DNA of 64,000 nucleotides from Leptospira biflexa (lineage in GTDB: Bacteria; Spirochaetota; DYNZ01), in the NCBI GenBank assembly GCA_020720805.1, contig DYNZ01000005.1, forward strand, positions 42,985 to 106,984, in the 5' to 3' direction. How positions within the stretch are numbered: the first letter of the stretch is position 1; the number at the start of each line of letters is the position of its first letter. A model generated the notes under the pieces. It was not told the origin of the DNA and made no database searches. It saw only the letters and a list, made by a program, of their open reading frames with translations. A program made the translations under genes and the position numbers. Positions 43,389 to 53,303 of the stretch are shown here, one piece after another.

Positions 43389-44346
43389 TCCGCCCCAGGA
43401 AGCCAAAAAGTTTCTGGATAAAAGACTCGCCTGTCGGATCTTCCGTCTCCTCCAGTTGGATATTCAATAGATTCGCCGCTACACTCCGGACGCAGCTGCT
43501 TGCCTTTGATTTTGGATACGACAGCACAAATGGCTTTTGGTTACGAACCGCTAAGGATACAACTGGGTCATCATAAATGAATCCTATATGATCCACCTTC
43601 GCATTCAAAAATTGACCTGCGATGGCAATTACCCTATCTGCTACCTTTTTACCTTCAAGAGCGCTGGCTGCCCGATTCACCAATAATTTTATCGTCATAT
43701 CGCTGGTCTGGCTAACGATGGCCTTAATAATGCCATACGCATCGGTAATCGCGGTTGGTTCTGGAGTCGTTACAACAATAGTCTCATGGGCCGAAAGGAT
43801 AAAACTTAGTACATTTGCCGATACTCCAGCGCCCGTATCCACGATGACAATATCTCCCATATCGATATCTTGAAAAGAGTCGATCATCTCCTCCCGCTGC
43901 TCAGCGGATAAATTTGCCAGCTGATAAAAACCGGATGCTCCGGCAATGATACGAATCCCTTCTGGTATCTCGACAACAATCTCGCCCAGTGTTTTCTGCT
44001 TTTTAAAAACGTGTTGAAGGGTATATTTTGGAATAAACCCCAGAATGACATTGATATTGGCAAGGCCAAGATCCGCATCAAGGACAGTCACTTTTTTTCC
44101 CATTTTCCCAAGCATAATCGCCAGATTCACTGCGAGGGATGATTTACCAACCCCGCCCTTACCGCTGGTAATCGCAATAAACCTGGGTTTTTTGCCCTGA
44201 CGACGCACCTTTGTTTCTGAATTCTCTGTAACCTGGGAATCCAAATCCCCCAGTTTGACCGACGAATCCATGGGTATGACAACTCCACGTTCACCGGCTA
44301 ATTTTCTCAGTTTGGCTGCCTGATCCACAATTTGCTCCCGATACAT
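43378..44346 (-). CDS. flhG: MinD-like ATPase FlhG (YlxH)
   Basis: The 322-residue protein has a P-loop TSGKGGVGKSSLAVNLA near residue 60, the VLDADLGLANINVILG switch, and VIVDTGAGVSANVLSF, all typical of FlhG. The N-terminus carries DQAAKLR at about 8-14, matching the DQAxxLR motif by which FlhG stimulates the FlhF GTPase. Together they set number and position of flagella. The start lies 4 bases after the flhF stop. Confidence 0.95.
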   Translation of the reverse strand: MYREQIVDQAAKLRKLAGERGVVIPMDSSVKLGDLDSQVTENSETKVRRQGKKPRFIAITSGKGGVGKSSLAVNLAIMLGKMGKKVTVLDADLGLANINVILGFIPKYTLQHVFKKQKTLGEIVVEIPEGIRIIAGASGFYQLANLSAEQREEMIDSFQDIDMGDIVIVDTGAGVSANVLSFILSAHETIVVTTPEPTAITDAYGIIKAIVSQTSDMTIKLLVNRAASALEGKKVADRVIAIAGQFLNAKVDHIGFIYDDPVVSLAVRNQKPFVLSYPKSKASSCVRSVAANLLNIQLEETEDPTGESFIQKLFGFLGRNET

Positions 44347-44349
44347 CTT

Positions 44350-45729
44350 TTATTCTTGGCGGGGCATTCTTTCCTCTTTATAATCCAGCATAAGATGCAC
44401 AAGCTGAGCCGCATTTGCCTCTTCAATATCGCTTGGAACATCCTGGCCATTCGTGATATAACAGAGCCCCTTATTGTATTTATCGGCAACCTCGATCAAT
44501 CCTCCAATAGCATTTGACTCATCAATTTTGGTTACAATGACTTTGTCGATACCAACTTTGCCAAATTGAGTAAAAATTACCTCCTGATCCTTTCTTTTGG
44601 CTGTGGCTGAGGTAATCAGAATCTTTTCTACAGGTACATCTAGGGATTGAAACAGCCTCTCCATATCCGCTATATGCTCTTTATGATAAGGAGACCTACC
44701 TGATGTATCAATGAGAATGAGGTCAGAAGAATCTGCCTGGATAACCTGATTTAACTCCTCCACACCATTCACGACATGGGTCTTTATGTTAATGATAGAG
44801 GAGTATCTTTTCAGCTGCTCTGTGGCTGCGATGCGGTAGTTATCAATTGTGATAAAGGAGACTGTTCTGTTTTCATAAAAGGTGTAAATGGCTCCGATTT
44901 TCGCGAGTGTGGTTGTTTTGCCGACCCCAGTTGGCCCTATCATAGCAACAACCTTTTTCCGCTCCCCTTTTTTAAGTATTGGAGTCGAGATGCCAATATG
45001 GTTGCGCAGAATACCGCTTAGTTTGCGTCGAATCAACTCGCGGTCGTTTTGCTCTTCAAATGTTAATTTTTCCCGCAATTCATGCATCAGGTGATCCGAA
45101 AAGGAGGGACTAAAGTCCAGATCCGTTAATTTGGTCATCCAGGAATCCAGAGCGCTTTCGTAAAAGCTCAGTTCTGGCAAAGCACGACTCTTGCCCTCCC
45201 AGGCTTTCACAGCTTCAAGAATTTCCTGTAAACTTTTTTCTATTCTGGTCATGTCGGGTGTGGCAGCAGCACTCTCTGCAACCGCTTTTTTTAACAGACT
45301 GTTCGCCAGATCCTGCGAGCTGCGCTGTATATTTTTTTCGCGATTGCGCGTTTCATCGGCTACCTGTAAAAACTTTTCTTTGGTAGCGGCAAGCTCCTGC
45401 TGACTTAGCATATCCTTGAGTAAAAGCCTGGAATCAGCTGGCTTATGTTGAGCTGTGCTTTTTTGTTCGTTTTTTTCTTCTTTGAAAACGATATCCTTGG
45501 TGGTAATTTTTCCCGTAGCCGCCTTCAGTTTTCCAGAGCTGCGTGCCTGCTCTTCATCAGGCAAGGCGGCCGTCAGTTCCACTTTCGATTTGGCGAACAA
45601 TCCGGTGCCGAGCAATCCACCTATTTTAACCTCTTTATGATTTAATACAATGATGGAACTGCCGTATTTACTTCTAGCCTGGTATTCAGCGTCCTGATAA
45701 TTTTCTCCAATGACCTTAATATATTCCAT
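44350..45729 (-). CDS. flhF: Flagellar-placement GTPase FlhF
   Basis: From ATG 45729, preceded by a G-rich ribosome site, the product is 459 residues. It has an N-terminal basic domain (about 1-80, EYIKVIGENYQDAEYQARSK), a helical N-domain and the SRP-type GTPase domain with GPTGVGKTTTLAKIGA near residue 265, ITIDNYRIAATEQLKRY and LIDTSGRSP, then KIDESNAIGGLI. FlhF recruits early flagellar components to the cell pole. An upstream in-frame ATG at 45753 adds eight residues. It follows flhA after about 140 bases. Confidence 0.95.
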   Translation of the reverse strand: MEYIKVIGENYQDAEYQARSKYGSSIIVLNHKEVKIGGLLGTGLFAKSKVELTAALPDEEQARSSGKLKAATGKITTKDIVFKEEKNEQKSTAQHKPADSRLLLKDMLSQQELAATKEKFLQVADETRNREKNIQRSSQDLANSLLKKAVAESAAATPDMTRIEKSLQEILEAVKAWEGKSRALPELSFYESALDSWMTKLTDLDFSPSFSDHLMHELREKLTFEEQNDRELIRRKLSGILRNHIGISTPILKKGERKKVVAMIGPTGVGKTTTLAKIGAIYTFYENRTVSFITIDNYRIAATEQLKRYSSIINIKTHVVNGVEELNQVIQADSSDLILIDTSGRSPYHKEHIADMERLFQSLDVPVEKILITSATAKRKDQEVIFTQFGKVGIDKVIVTKIDESNAIGGLIEVADKYNKGLCYITNGQDVPSDIEEANAAQLVHLMLDYKEERMPRQE

Positions 45730-45869
45730 TCGGAATCCCCCCGTTTTATCCAAATTCGTGTCTATATATAGCCTATTCTTTGATCCGGCATCAACAGTTG
45801 CTCTTCAAAAAAAGAAAAAGGTAAATGATGCAAATCTCCCGTTGTGGACGTTTAAAAAAATTTCAAATT

Positions 45870-47972
45870 CTATGCCACCTTAGGAGTAACCCGACCTACA
45901 GCCTCAACCTGGATACCCGCAGCAATTTCATTAATTGACAACACTGCAACACTGCCTATCTCTCTGTCAAGCAGATCAAAAACTACGGATCTGAGAGCCT
46001 GAGAAACAACAATAGCCGGCTGAACACCCTTTGTTTGTGATTTTTGTATCTCCCGCATAAAGAGATCCAGTAGCTTTCGTTGAGTCTCCGGATCTATCGC
46101 AAGAATTTTTCCCTCAATTGGATCTTCGGAGACCGCATTGAGCATAGCCTTTTCTATATTTGGATCTACCGTGATAACATAGAGCTTGCCTTCCTGAGAG
46201 AGGTCTGAGGTGATCTGTGAAGCCAGCGCTATCCTGACATAATCCGTCAGCTGAGCAACACTATCTGTATAATCAAGAGCTGAAACAAAGGTTTCCAGGA
46301 TGGTCAGTAAATTTTTTATAGAGACCTGCTCGCGCAGAAGGTTTTGCAGAACATGCTGAAGAGTTCCCATTTTAAAGGAGCTATGGGAGGTCAAATCATC
46401 AATAAGAGCCTCGTGATCACCCTTTTTCATGCTATCGAGCATCTTGCGGATTTCAGAACGGCCCAGGAGTAGCGCAGCATTGCGTGTAATGATGGATTCC
46501 AGATGCGTTAAAAGAATTGTTTTTGTATCGACTACGACATATCCATTTTTTTCCGCTTCTTGTCGTCGCTCGGTTTCTATCCAAACCGCGGGAGTCTGAA
46601 AGGCAGGATCTACCGTTTCGATTCCTTCCACCTTCTGGCGCACCTGTCCATGATCCATTGCCAGCAACCTGCCTACTTCGAGGTGAGCGCGACCGTATTC
46701 AACTCCGCGAATCTTGATCGAGTAGGTATTGGAAGGTAACTCCATGTTATCCCGAATGCGAATTGCCGGAACAACCAAACCGGCATTGGTGGCAATCCGC
46801 TTGCGCACACTGGTAATACCATCCAGCAGACTCCCCCCCTGCTTTGGATCCACAAGAGGAATTAGCGAAAAGCCAATTTCAATCTCCATAGGCTCTACCC
46901 TGGCAATGACAGAAAAATCATCCGGTTTTTTCTCTATTTGATCCTGGCGTAAGCGCTCCTCCTGCTCCTGCTTTTGCTTGCTTTCCAAACGGCTACGTTG
47001 CAACTGAAAAGCAAGAGTTCCTAATCCAGCGCCCAGAATCAGAAGAGGTATTTTGGGAAATCCCGGAATCAGGGTAGCAAAGATCAGGGTAGCGGCCACT
47101 ACCCAGAGAGCTTTTGGTTCTGCGGAGAGCTGCTGGCTAAGATCTTTACCGAGCGATTGCTCTGAGATCGATCTCGTTACGATAATACCTGTAGCCGTGG
47201 TCACCAACAGTGAGGGGATCTGACTGGAAAGACCATCGCCGATTGTAAGCTTAATATAGGTATCCATCGCGATATTGAACGGCTCATTATGCATCACCAT
47301 GCCAATGATAAAACCGCCGATCATATTGATTAGGGTTATGACGATACCAACCTTCACATCTCCTGATACAAATTTACTGGCTCCATCCATAGCTCCGTAA
47401 AAATCCACCTCTTTTTGCAGGGTTTTCCGTTTCCGTTCGGCATCTTCCTCGGTAATTCGGCCATTCTGTAAATCTGTATCGATACCCATCTGTTTTCCTG
47501 GCAAGGCATCCAGAGTAAACCTGGCCGCTACTTCAGCAACCCGGCTTGCACCTTTTGTGATGACAATAAATTGCACCGCAATCAGGACGATAAAGATTAT
47601 CAGTCCCACAACATAGTTGCCAGCGACCACAAAATCGCCGAATGTCCTGATAATCTGGCCATCAAACTTACTGCCTTCAGAAAGAATAAGGCGAGTTGAA
47701 GATACGTTAATCGCCAACCTAAATAGTGTTGTGATCAACAGCAACGAAGGGAAAACCGAAAACTCTGCGGCACTCTTGGTGTACATAACGGTTAACAAAA
47801 TGAGAAGAGACACAAGCAGATTTATGGCTATGAAAAAATCCAGCAGAAAAGCCGGCAAGGGAATAACTAGCATGACTATGATCACTACTACGCCAACACC
47901 AATAGCTAAGTCACCCTGCTGGTAAGTCTTTGGATCCATAAAGCGATCCATCAGGCTTCGATTTTCAGACAT
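45870..47972 (-). CDS. flhA: Flagellar export gate protein FlhA
   Basis: The 700-residue protein has the FlhA layout: about eight N-terminal membrane helices (up to about 310), the FHIPEP-like signature region with TKGASRVAEVAARFTLDALPGKQM and DADLNAG-type DTDLQNGRI, and a large cytoplasmic domain (about 350-700) with VPAIRIRDNMELPSNTYSIK. It forms the nonameric export gate that docks substrate chaperones. The length is standard. It is 41 bases from flhB. Confidence 0.97.
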   Translation of the reverse strand: MSENRSLMDRFMDPKTYQQGDLAIGVGVVVIIVMLVIPLPAFLLDFFIAINLLVSLLILLTVMYTKSAAEFSVFPSLLLITTLFRLAINVSSTRLILSEGSKFDGQIIRTFGDFVVAGNYVVGLIIFIVLIAVQFIVITKGASRVAEVAARFTLDALPGKQMGIDTDLQNGRITEEDAERKRKTLQKEVDFYGAMDGASKFVSGDVKVGIVITLINMIGGFIIGMVMHNEPFNIAMDTYIKLTIGDGLSSQIPSLLVTTATGIIVTRSISEQSLGKDLSQQLSAEPKALWVVAATLIFATLIPGFPKIPLLILGAGLGTLAFQLQRSRLESKQKQEQEERLRQDQIEKKPDDFSVIARVEPMEIEIGFSLIPLVDPKQGGSLLDGITSVRKRIATNAGLVVPAIRIRDNMELPSNTYSIKIRGVEYGRAHLEVGRLLAMDHGQVRQKVEGIETVDPAFQTPAVWIETERRQEAEKNGYVVVDTKTILLTHLESIITRNAALLLGRSEIRKMLDSMKKGDHEALIDDLTSHSSFKMGTLQHVLQNLLREQVSIKNLLTILETFVSALDYTDSVAQLTDYVRIALASQITSDLSQEGKLYVITVDPNIEKAMLNAVSEDPIEGKILAIDPETQRKLLDLFMREIQKSQTKGVQPAIVVSQALRSVVFDLLDREIGSVAVLSINEIAAGIQVEAVGRVTPKVA

Positions 47973-48013
47973 AAAGTATTTCCTTACGACTCAAATTTTA
48001 TACGCAAACCGGC

Positions 48014-49267
48014 TTATGCGGGTCGGCGCAGATAGCGAAATTTTTCTGGATGTTTTTTGATAACAATCGCATAGATACCGATTACGACCTCATAAAGCTC
48101 AGCGGGAATGGTTTGGCCAATCTCTACAGTTCTATACAGGGTCTGCGCCAAAGGCTTGTTTTCAATAGTTTCAATATCATGTTCCCTTGCAATCTCTTTG
48201 ATTTTTTGCGCCATATATCCTTCACCCTTAGCTATGACCTCAGGAGCTTTGCTGATCTGGGACATACGCAGCGCAACAGCGTAATGGGTTGGGTTTGTGA
48301 TAACCACATCAGCAGTCGGCACCTCCGCTATCATTCGGTTTCTCATCATCTCCATGCGGCGGGCGCGCAAACGGGACTTGATATAAGGATCGCCCTCCTG
48401 CTCCTTGATCTCCTGCTTTAGCTCCTGCTTGGTCATTTTCAACTGTTCTTTCAATTCACTTTTTTGAAAGAAATAGTCGGGGATACTCAAAATCAGAAGC
48501 AGCAGAGAGACCCAGATCACCACCTTAAAGGTGACAAAGGAGATTGTAAAAAGAGCCTGCATGGGCGAAAGCTGTGAGGTCCGCATCAAAACCTCAAAGT
48601 CGTCCATTATAATAGCATAGCTTAGATACCCAACCACCACTACCTTAAAAAGGGTTTTTGCCAGATTCATACCCACCTGCCGCGAGAAAAACATCTTGCG
48701 CATCATTGTAGCCGGATCCAGCTTAATCTTGCTCAAATCAAAAGCCAAAGGTTTGGTCGTAAACAGGAAGCCTACTTGAACCATATTCGCTACCACAGCA
48801 GTTATGACTGTAATGCCAAAAATTGGAGCTAACATTTTTCCCATAAAAATAAAGGTGAACCAGATGCCTGTGTACATCTGAGTTTCCGAAAAGGAGTATT
48901 TCCAGAAATCAGAATAGAAATTTTTTGTTAAAGCCAATAAATTATAGAGTATCCAAAAAGAGAGCAAATAGAACAAAAAAAAGCTGGTTAACAGTGTTAA
49001 CGCCTGAGAAAGCTCCTGCGTTTTCGCAATTTGACCCTTCTCTCGAGCTTCGCGGTAACGTCGCTCTGTTGGATCTTCGGTTCGCCCTTCATCCTCAGCG
49101 GCAAACTGATATGGATTGAATCGAAGTCTTTGACACGGCTCAAGATCCCTGTCAAAAGCAACATTGACAGCCTTTTTTTTAAAAGGCCATTGCCTTCCAC
49201 TAAACCAGGAAAGTAGAGATATCCAGTGCCAGAGCAACAATGAGGTCATCCTCATGTCCTTGCCCAT
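48014..49267 (-). CDS. flhB: Flagellar export switch protein FlhB
   Basis: The 417-residue frame begins within the end of fliR (16-base overlap). About 55 residues precede the usual opening FAAEDEGRTEDPTERRYREAREKGQ, so a shorter start is possible. Four membrane helices follow (about 90-270). The cytoplasmic domain has the autocleavage site VVITNPTHYAVALR, cut between Asn and Pro to switch export specificity from hook to filament, and VENKPLAQTLYRTVEIGQTIP. Identification is firm. Confidence 0.96.
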   Translation of the reverse strand: MGKDMRMTSLLLWHWISLLSWFSGRQWPFKKKAVNVAFDRDLEPCQRLRFNPYQFAAEDEGRTEDPTERRYREAREKGQIAKTQELSQALTLLTSFFLFYLLSFWILYNLLALTKNFYSDFWKYSFSETQMYTGIWFTFIFMGKMLAPIFGITVITAVVANMVQVGFLFTTKPLAFDLSKIKLDPATMMRKMFFSRQVGMNLAKTLFKVVVVGYLSYAIIMDDFEVLMRTSQLSPMQALFTISFVTFKVVIWVSLLLLILSIPDYFFQKSELKEQLKMTKQELKQEIKEQEGDPYIKSRLRARRMEMMRNRMIAEVPTADVVITNPTHYAVALRMSQISKAPEVIAKGEGYMAQKIKEIAREHDIETIENKPLAQTLYRTVEIGQTIPAELYEVVIGIYAIVIKKHPEKFRYLRRPA

Positions 49268-50046
49268 AAGAGGATCAGGTGATCTGTGAACGAAAAGATT
49301 CTCAAAATAGCATCAGACATTATCGAAATAATAACAGGCGCCAAAATAAAAAGAATTAAAAAAGCGATCATAATTTTGACAGGAAACGCAAGCATCATGA
49401 CATTCATCTGGGGAGCGACTTTTGCAAGTAGTCCCATTGCCGTGGAAATCACAAAGATTGTACCCATAACTGGAATAGCAATTTTAAATGCAATCAGGAA
49501 CATTCCAATAAAAGAGTGAGAAACCGCATTGAGGAGAACATCAGCTTCTGCCTGATTCCATTGCACGGAAGGAAGATACTTAAAAGAGAGAAAAAGAGAT
49601 TGAACCAATAGCTGGGGTCCGCTGATGTACAAAAAAACCAGGATCGATATCAGGTTAAGAAACTGGCCTGTTACAGGAATACTGATTTCTCCAAGCGGAT
49701 CCAATACCTCATTCATACCAAAGCCAATCTGAATTGAAAAATATTGACCCGCCAATTGAAATGCAGAGAACACCGTGGAAATCATAAACCCGATTATGAG
49801 TCCGATCAAAGCCTGCTCTAACACCAAAAGGGAATACACCATCAAATTATTTGGTATTGTAATATTTAGCTTATGGATAATCATCGGACTGATCACAATC
49901 GTTAAAAAAATAGATAAAATAAATCTCAGCCGAAAGGGAATAACGGAGCTGGAAAAAAATGGAGCCACAGAGAGAAGCGCGCCCACCCGTGTGACGATCA
50001 ACAACGCGATCTGAAAATTATCTGTCAGAGGCTGCAACACTCCCAT
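49252..50046 (-). CDS. fliR: Flagellar export protein FliR
   Basis: The 264-residue membrane protein shows the FliR hallmarks: VTRVGALLSVAPFFSSSVIPFRLR, LVLEQALIGLIIGFMIS, QIGFGMNEVLDPLG and the C-terminal KVAPQMNVMMLAFPVKIMI. With FliP and FliQ it forms the core of the export gate. It follows fliQ by 17 bases and overlaps flhB. Confidence 0.96.
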   Translation of the reverse strand: MGVLQPLTDNFQIALLIVTRVGALLSVAPFFSSSVIPFRLRFILSIFLTIVISPMIIHKLNITIPNNLMVYSLLVLEQALIGLIIGFMISTVFSAFQLAGQYFSIQIGFGMNEVLDPLGEISIPVTGQFLNLISILVFLYISGPQLLVQSLFLSFKYLPSVQWNQAEADVLLNAVSHSFIGMFLIAFKIAIPVMGTIFVISTAMGLLAKVAPQMNVMMLAFPVKIMIAFLILFILAPVIISIMSDAILRIFSFTDHLILLWART

Positions 50047-50063
50047 GCTTTAATCCGCTCCCT

Positions 50064-50327
50064 TTATAGATTTCCTATCATGATAAAAAGCTTGGCCGTA
50101 TAACCCTTGAGAAAGGCAACCATCCAAGACAGAAAGAAAACTATAGCTGCAAAAATACTGACAATTTTCGGAACAAAGGTTAAAGTTTGCTCCTGGATCG
50201 AGGTTGTTGTCTGGATAATAGAAATAACTAAACCGACCACGGTAGCAATAGCAAGAACCGGGGCTGAGATCAAAAGCGTAACATACAAAGCTTCTCGGAG
50301 AATCTGGATCACGAGCGTTTCTGACAT
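50064..50327 (-). CDS. fliQ: Flagellar export protein FliQ
   Basis: An 87-residue protein with two membrane helices and the family pattern LREALYVTLLISAPVLAIATVVGLVISIIQTTTSIQEQTL-type core, split here into AIATVVGLVISI and TTSIQEQTLTFVPKI. It is part of the FliPQR gate. It is 24 bases after fliP and 17 bases before fliR. Confidence 0.96.
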   Translation of the reverse strand: MSETLVIQILREALYVTLLISAPVLAIATVVGLVISIIQTTTSIQEQTLTFVPKIVSIFAAIVFFLSWMVAFLKGYTAKLFIMIGNL

Positions 50328-50351
50328 CTTAATCCCTTTTCAATCTTATTT

Positions 50352-51146
50352 TTATCCAAAACTTTTCACCAATCCATAGGTAATTAAATTCCACCCGTCC
50401 ACAAGTATGAAGAGGATGATTTTCAAGGGAAGACTAATCATAACCGGCGGCAGCATAATCATCCCCATTGCCATTAAAATCGATGACACAATCATATCCA
50501 ACACGATAAAAGGAATAAAAATGATAATCCCCATCTCGAAGGCTCGCCTTAATTCGGAAATCATGAAAGCGGGTACAAGAATATATGTTGGAACACCCAT
50601 TTCATTTTTGGGCTTTTCAATACCGGCCATCTCAACAAAAAGTGCGATATCCTTCTCCCTTTTCAGTTTATAGATCTGCTTAAACATAAATTTTCTGATG
50701 GGTTCAATACCACGGTTGTAGAGCTCCTCACCGCCAATCTTGCCCTGAAGAAACGGCTGTAGTGCCTTGGTATTTACCTCTTGAAAAGTCGGAGCCATGA
50801 TAAAAAATGTCAGAAACAGACTCAAAGCCGCTATAACCTGGTTTGGCGGCATCTGCTGCAAACCCAAAGCCCTTTTGACAAAATCAAGAACGATAATAAT
50901 CCGGGTAAAAGAGGTTACCATCAGGACAATCGAGGGAGCTAAAGTAAGAATGGTGATCAGCACCAGAATTTGCAGAGAGAGAGCCACTTCACGCGGATTT
51001 CGCGCTTCGTTAATATCTATATTGACCCTGGGAATGGGAAAGGTGCCAGCTCGTGCCTGTTGAGCTGAACCTGAACTAACTCCAGCTACGACAAGCAGGG
51101 AAACCAGCCCCAATCGCATGAACCATACCTGAAAACGCCTTCTCAT
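50352..51146 (-). CDS. fliP: Flagellar export protein FliP
   Basis: The 264-residue protein has a cleavable signal (SSGSAQQA) and the FliP core: SLQILVLITILTLAPSI, MMTSFTRI-type VTSFTRIIIVLDFVKRALG, QMPPNQVIAALSLFLTFFIM, and the C-terminal FIPFIVLDMIVSSILMAMGM. Five FliP subunits start the export gate. The start overlaps fliO by four bases. Confidence 0.96.
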   Translation of the reverse strand: MRRRFQVWFMRLGLVSLLVVAGVSSGSAQQARAGTFPIPRVNIDINEARNPREVALSLQILVLITILTLAPSIVLMVTSFTRIIIVLDFVKRALGLQQMPPNQVIAALSLFLTFFIMAPTFQEVNTKALQPFLQGKIGGEELYNRGIEPIRKFMFKQIYKLKREKDIALFVEMAGIEKPKNEMGVPTYILVPAFMISELRRAFEMGIIIFIPFIVLDMIVSSILMAMGMIMLPPVMISLPLKIILFILVDGWNLITYGLVKSFG

Positions 51147-51907
51147 GAGCGGCCTCCATTGAGATCGCGCAAACGCTTCTTATGCTCATCCATAAAGAGT
51201 TTCGCATCGGTTTGCTCAGCTGCTATCGATTCATCCTGTAGTGGCTCCGGCTCTTTTTTCGCTGGAGCGATGCCCTCTCTTTTCAGAATTTTCTGCAGCA
51301 AATCTGTAAAATGGAAAGGCTGCTGGGTGTGACTTACCTTGCTGCTCTCCAGACGAATGCGTTGAATTGTCTGCACATCTTTAATCTCAGTGATGAGATT
51401 AACATTATGATCACTGACCCCCAACACATAAATAGAGCCGGAGATATCCACAATTTGAAGGAATCGATTTGGACCGATGGGTACATTCGCAAGAACCCGA
51501 ACCATCTGGCTACCCAGAGCCAGAGAATTACTACGCTTTGATAAAAAACGAAAGAGATAGAGAAAACCGGCAAGAAAAACACCAAGAATCAGAACCGATT
51601 TTACCAGCACCCAGGTAGCGCTGGGCAACTCCTCAACGGTGGGTGCGGTATAACCGTAATTCAGAGGATTCTCTTTTGCTTCTTCTTTTTTGGTCGTTCC
51701 CTTTTCCGTGGAAGGGGTAGAGCTTTTCTTCTCAATGGAGACCTCTTTACGCTTGCTCTCCTGAGCATAGAGAGGGTCAAATGAAGCAGTTTGCGCTAAC
51801 CAGAAGAGCAAAACCAGTAGGGAAACGGCACACCAGCGAGCGCAACCCATGGCATCTTTACGAAGGGCAGAAAGATTCCACCAGAAATATTTCTGATAGT
51901 AATTCAT
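51143..51907 (-). CDS. fliO: FliO/FliZ-type flagellar biosynthesis protein
   Basis: The 254-residue protein has a signal peptide (ending near DPLYAQES; a later start at ATG 51850 is possible), a charged linker of about 45 residues, one membrane helix at about 95-117 and the FliO domain after it (RVLANVPIGPNRFLQIVDI, then YVLGVSDHNVNLITEI). In spirochaetes this gene is often called fliZ. FliO helps assemble FliP. It is the first gene of the flagellar run here; fliM, fliN/fliY and fliL are not in the window. Confidence 0.9.
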   Translation of the reverse strand: MNYYQKYFWWNLSALRKDAMGCARWCAVSLLVLLFWLAQTASFDPLYAQESKRKEVSIEKKSSTPSTEKGTTKKEEAKENPLNYGYTAPTVEELPSATWVLVKSVLILGVFLAGFLYLFRFLSKRSNSLALGSQMVRVLANVPIGPNRFLQIVDISGSIYVLGVSDHNVNLITEIKDVQTIQRIRLESSKVSHTQQPFHFTDLLQKILKREGIAPAKKEPEPLQDESIAAEQTDAKLFMDEHKKRLRDLNGGRS

Positions 51908-52074
51908 GAATACCTTTACCTTACACAGCCCAGGTCAACGCAGAACCGTTGCCCGTTTTATCTTTTTTTATCTATAATGAAGGAATCTATCTTGCCGATA
52001 CCTATTCCCATTATGTCGCATTGACACCCTAGGCAGAAAATTTTTCAACTCTTATTTCCTTTACAGGCAACATT
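51908..52074. other. Divergent intergenic region between fliO and the M23 operon
   Basis: 167 bases separate the flagellar operon from the plus-strand genes, and promoters for both are expected. I see no hairpin; the sequence is A/T rich around 51959-51982. Confidence 0.35.
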
Positions 52075-52242
52075 ATGCACAAAAAAATTGTCCAATCTTC
52101 ACAGCATGATTATTTTATACAGATTACGGTTTCGATACCCAAAAGAAATTGGCTTTCCCCAAGGAAAAATCATGGGAAAATAATTCGGATCGAAAAAGGC
52201 AGTTTCCTAGATGGAGACAACAGACAGGCAATAAAAATCTAA
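52075..52242 (+). CDS. Candidate small protein translationally coupled to the M23 peptidase
   Basis: A 55-codon frame runs from ATG 52075, with AGG eight bases upstream, to TAA 52240-52242. It ends 3 bases before the ATG of the peptidase gene. That gene has no good ribosome site of its own, which favours coupling. The product (starts MHKKIVQSSQHDYF) has strand-like hydrophobic/polar alternation and no known motif. Confidence 0.35.
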   Translation: MHKKIVQSSQHDYFIQITVSIPKRNWLSPRKNHGKIIRIEKGSFLDGDNRQAIKI

Positions 52243-52245
52243 CCC

Positions 52246-53172
52246 ATGAGAAAACAGACAACACTTCCAACCCGATACAAACCTTGGATTCTGATCGCAG
52301 TCATCTTCGCAACAGCTCTCTCTTGCTCCACTCGATCGGATCAGGCCAACAACCCCTTTCCGGGCTACACATGGCCTTTACCAGAGCTGCGTTTTACCTC
52401 ATTCTTCGGGGAGACCAGGGGAAACCATTTTCACAATGGTATCGATCTCTCCTCCCACCTGGAATCTGTTTATCCGGTGGCTCCGGGAACAATCCTCTTT
52501 GCCTGGGACAAAAAAAGATACCCCTTCGCCAATACCCCCGGTATGGGCAACTGGACTGCAATTCTGCATGGCAACCAACAGATTTCCGTCTATCTTCACC
52601 TGGATCGCATTATAACAAACGATCAGCCCAGAATCGGCACTGAGCAACCACTGGGGAAAAGCGGAAATAGCGGCAGATCATCCGGATCACACCTACACTT
52701 CAGCCTATACGACCCCCAGAAAAACAGCTATCTAAACCCCCTCGAAAAATTGCCGCAGGTGCGCGACGACACGAAGCCGCAAATCCGCCATCTTATTCTT
52801 GAGCGGGACGGCCACAAGCCTGTCCTAATCAGGGAAAAATTTTCCTTTCACCATCAGGGGTCTGTTATATTACACGCTTCCATTCAAGATCATGTCAGCC
52901 GTAACGAATTGCACAGAAATCTGGGCATATATTTTTTAGAAATTCACATCAACGGAGAAAAAAAATCATCATATCGATTTGATACAATAGAAATTCACCC
53001 GGAAGGACCACAGGTAAATGGGAAAAAATTTGGTGACATCTTCGCAAATAAGCGATATTATTATTTGACAAAAGCTATACTACCAAGCGGAACCCACAAG
53101 ATCACCGTAATCGCCGAAGATTTGCACAAAAACAGATCAGAAAAAGAATTCTTACTTACCTTAAATCAGTAA
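52246..53172 (+). CDS. M23-family metallopeptidase lipoprotein (LytM-like)
   Basis: The 308-residue protein has a signal ending ALSC (Cys about 27), so it is lipid anchored. The M23 domain (about 45-175) carries the zinc ligands in HFHNGIDLS and SGSHLHFSLYD, with a central HLDRI. M23 peptidases cut glycyl or peptide cross-links of peptidoglycan. The C-terminal 120 residues are beta-rich (VRDDTKPQIRHLILERDG, then GTHKITVIAEDLHKNRSE) and look like an extra sandwich domain. It is divergent from fliO, so a role in wall remodelling for flagella is possible but only inferred. Confidence 0.9.
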   Translation: MRKQTTLPTRYKPWILIAVIFATALSCSTRSDQANNPFPGYTWPLPELRFTSFFGETRGNHFHNGIDLSSHLESVYPVAPGTILFAWDKKRYPFANTPGMGNWTAILHGNQQISVYLHLDRIITNDQPRIGTEQPLGKSGNSGRSSGSHLHFSLYDPQKNSYLNPLEKLPQVRDDTKPQIRHLILERDGHKPVLIREKFSFHHQGSVILHASIQDHVSRNELHRNLGIYFLEIHINGEKKSSYRFDTIEIHPEGPQVNGKKFGDIFANKRYYYLTKAILPSGTHKITVIAEDLHKNRSEKEFLLTLNQ

Positions 53173-53303
53173 AAAAAATCATTTTTCCCCTGTTTTCTTT
53201 GAAAAAAAGATAAAACTGATTGCAATCGCAAGAGACATTCTGTATATTTCATCTATTCTGAAAAGAAATTGGTTTTTCGACTCACACGAAGTGAGGAGTG
53301 CGA

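Noticed and set aside
52072-52080. Single TTATGCACA at the fliO/M23 divergent region as an origin element
   Set aside because: One isolated box without neighbours is expected by chance; the cluster at 61 kb is the credible site.
52149-52643. 164-codon plus-strand frame overlapping the M23 peptidase gene
   Set aside because: It is an out-of-frame shadow of the peptidase, whose zinc motifs fix the true frame.
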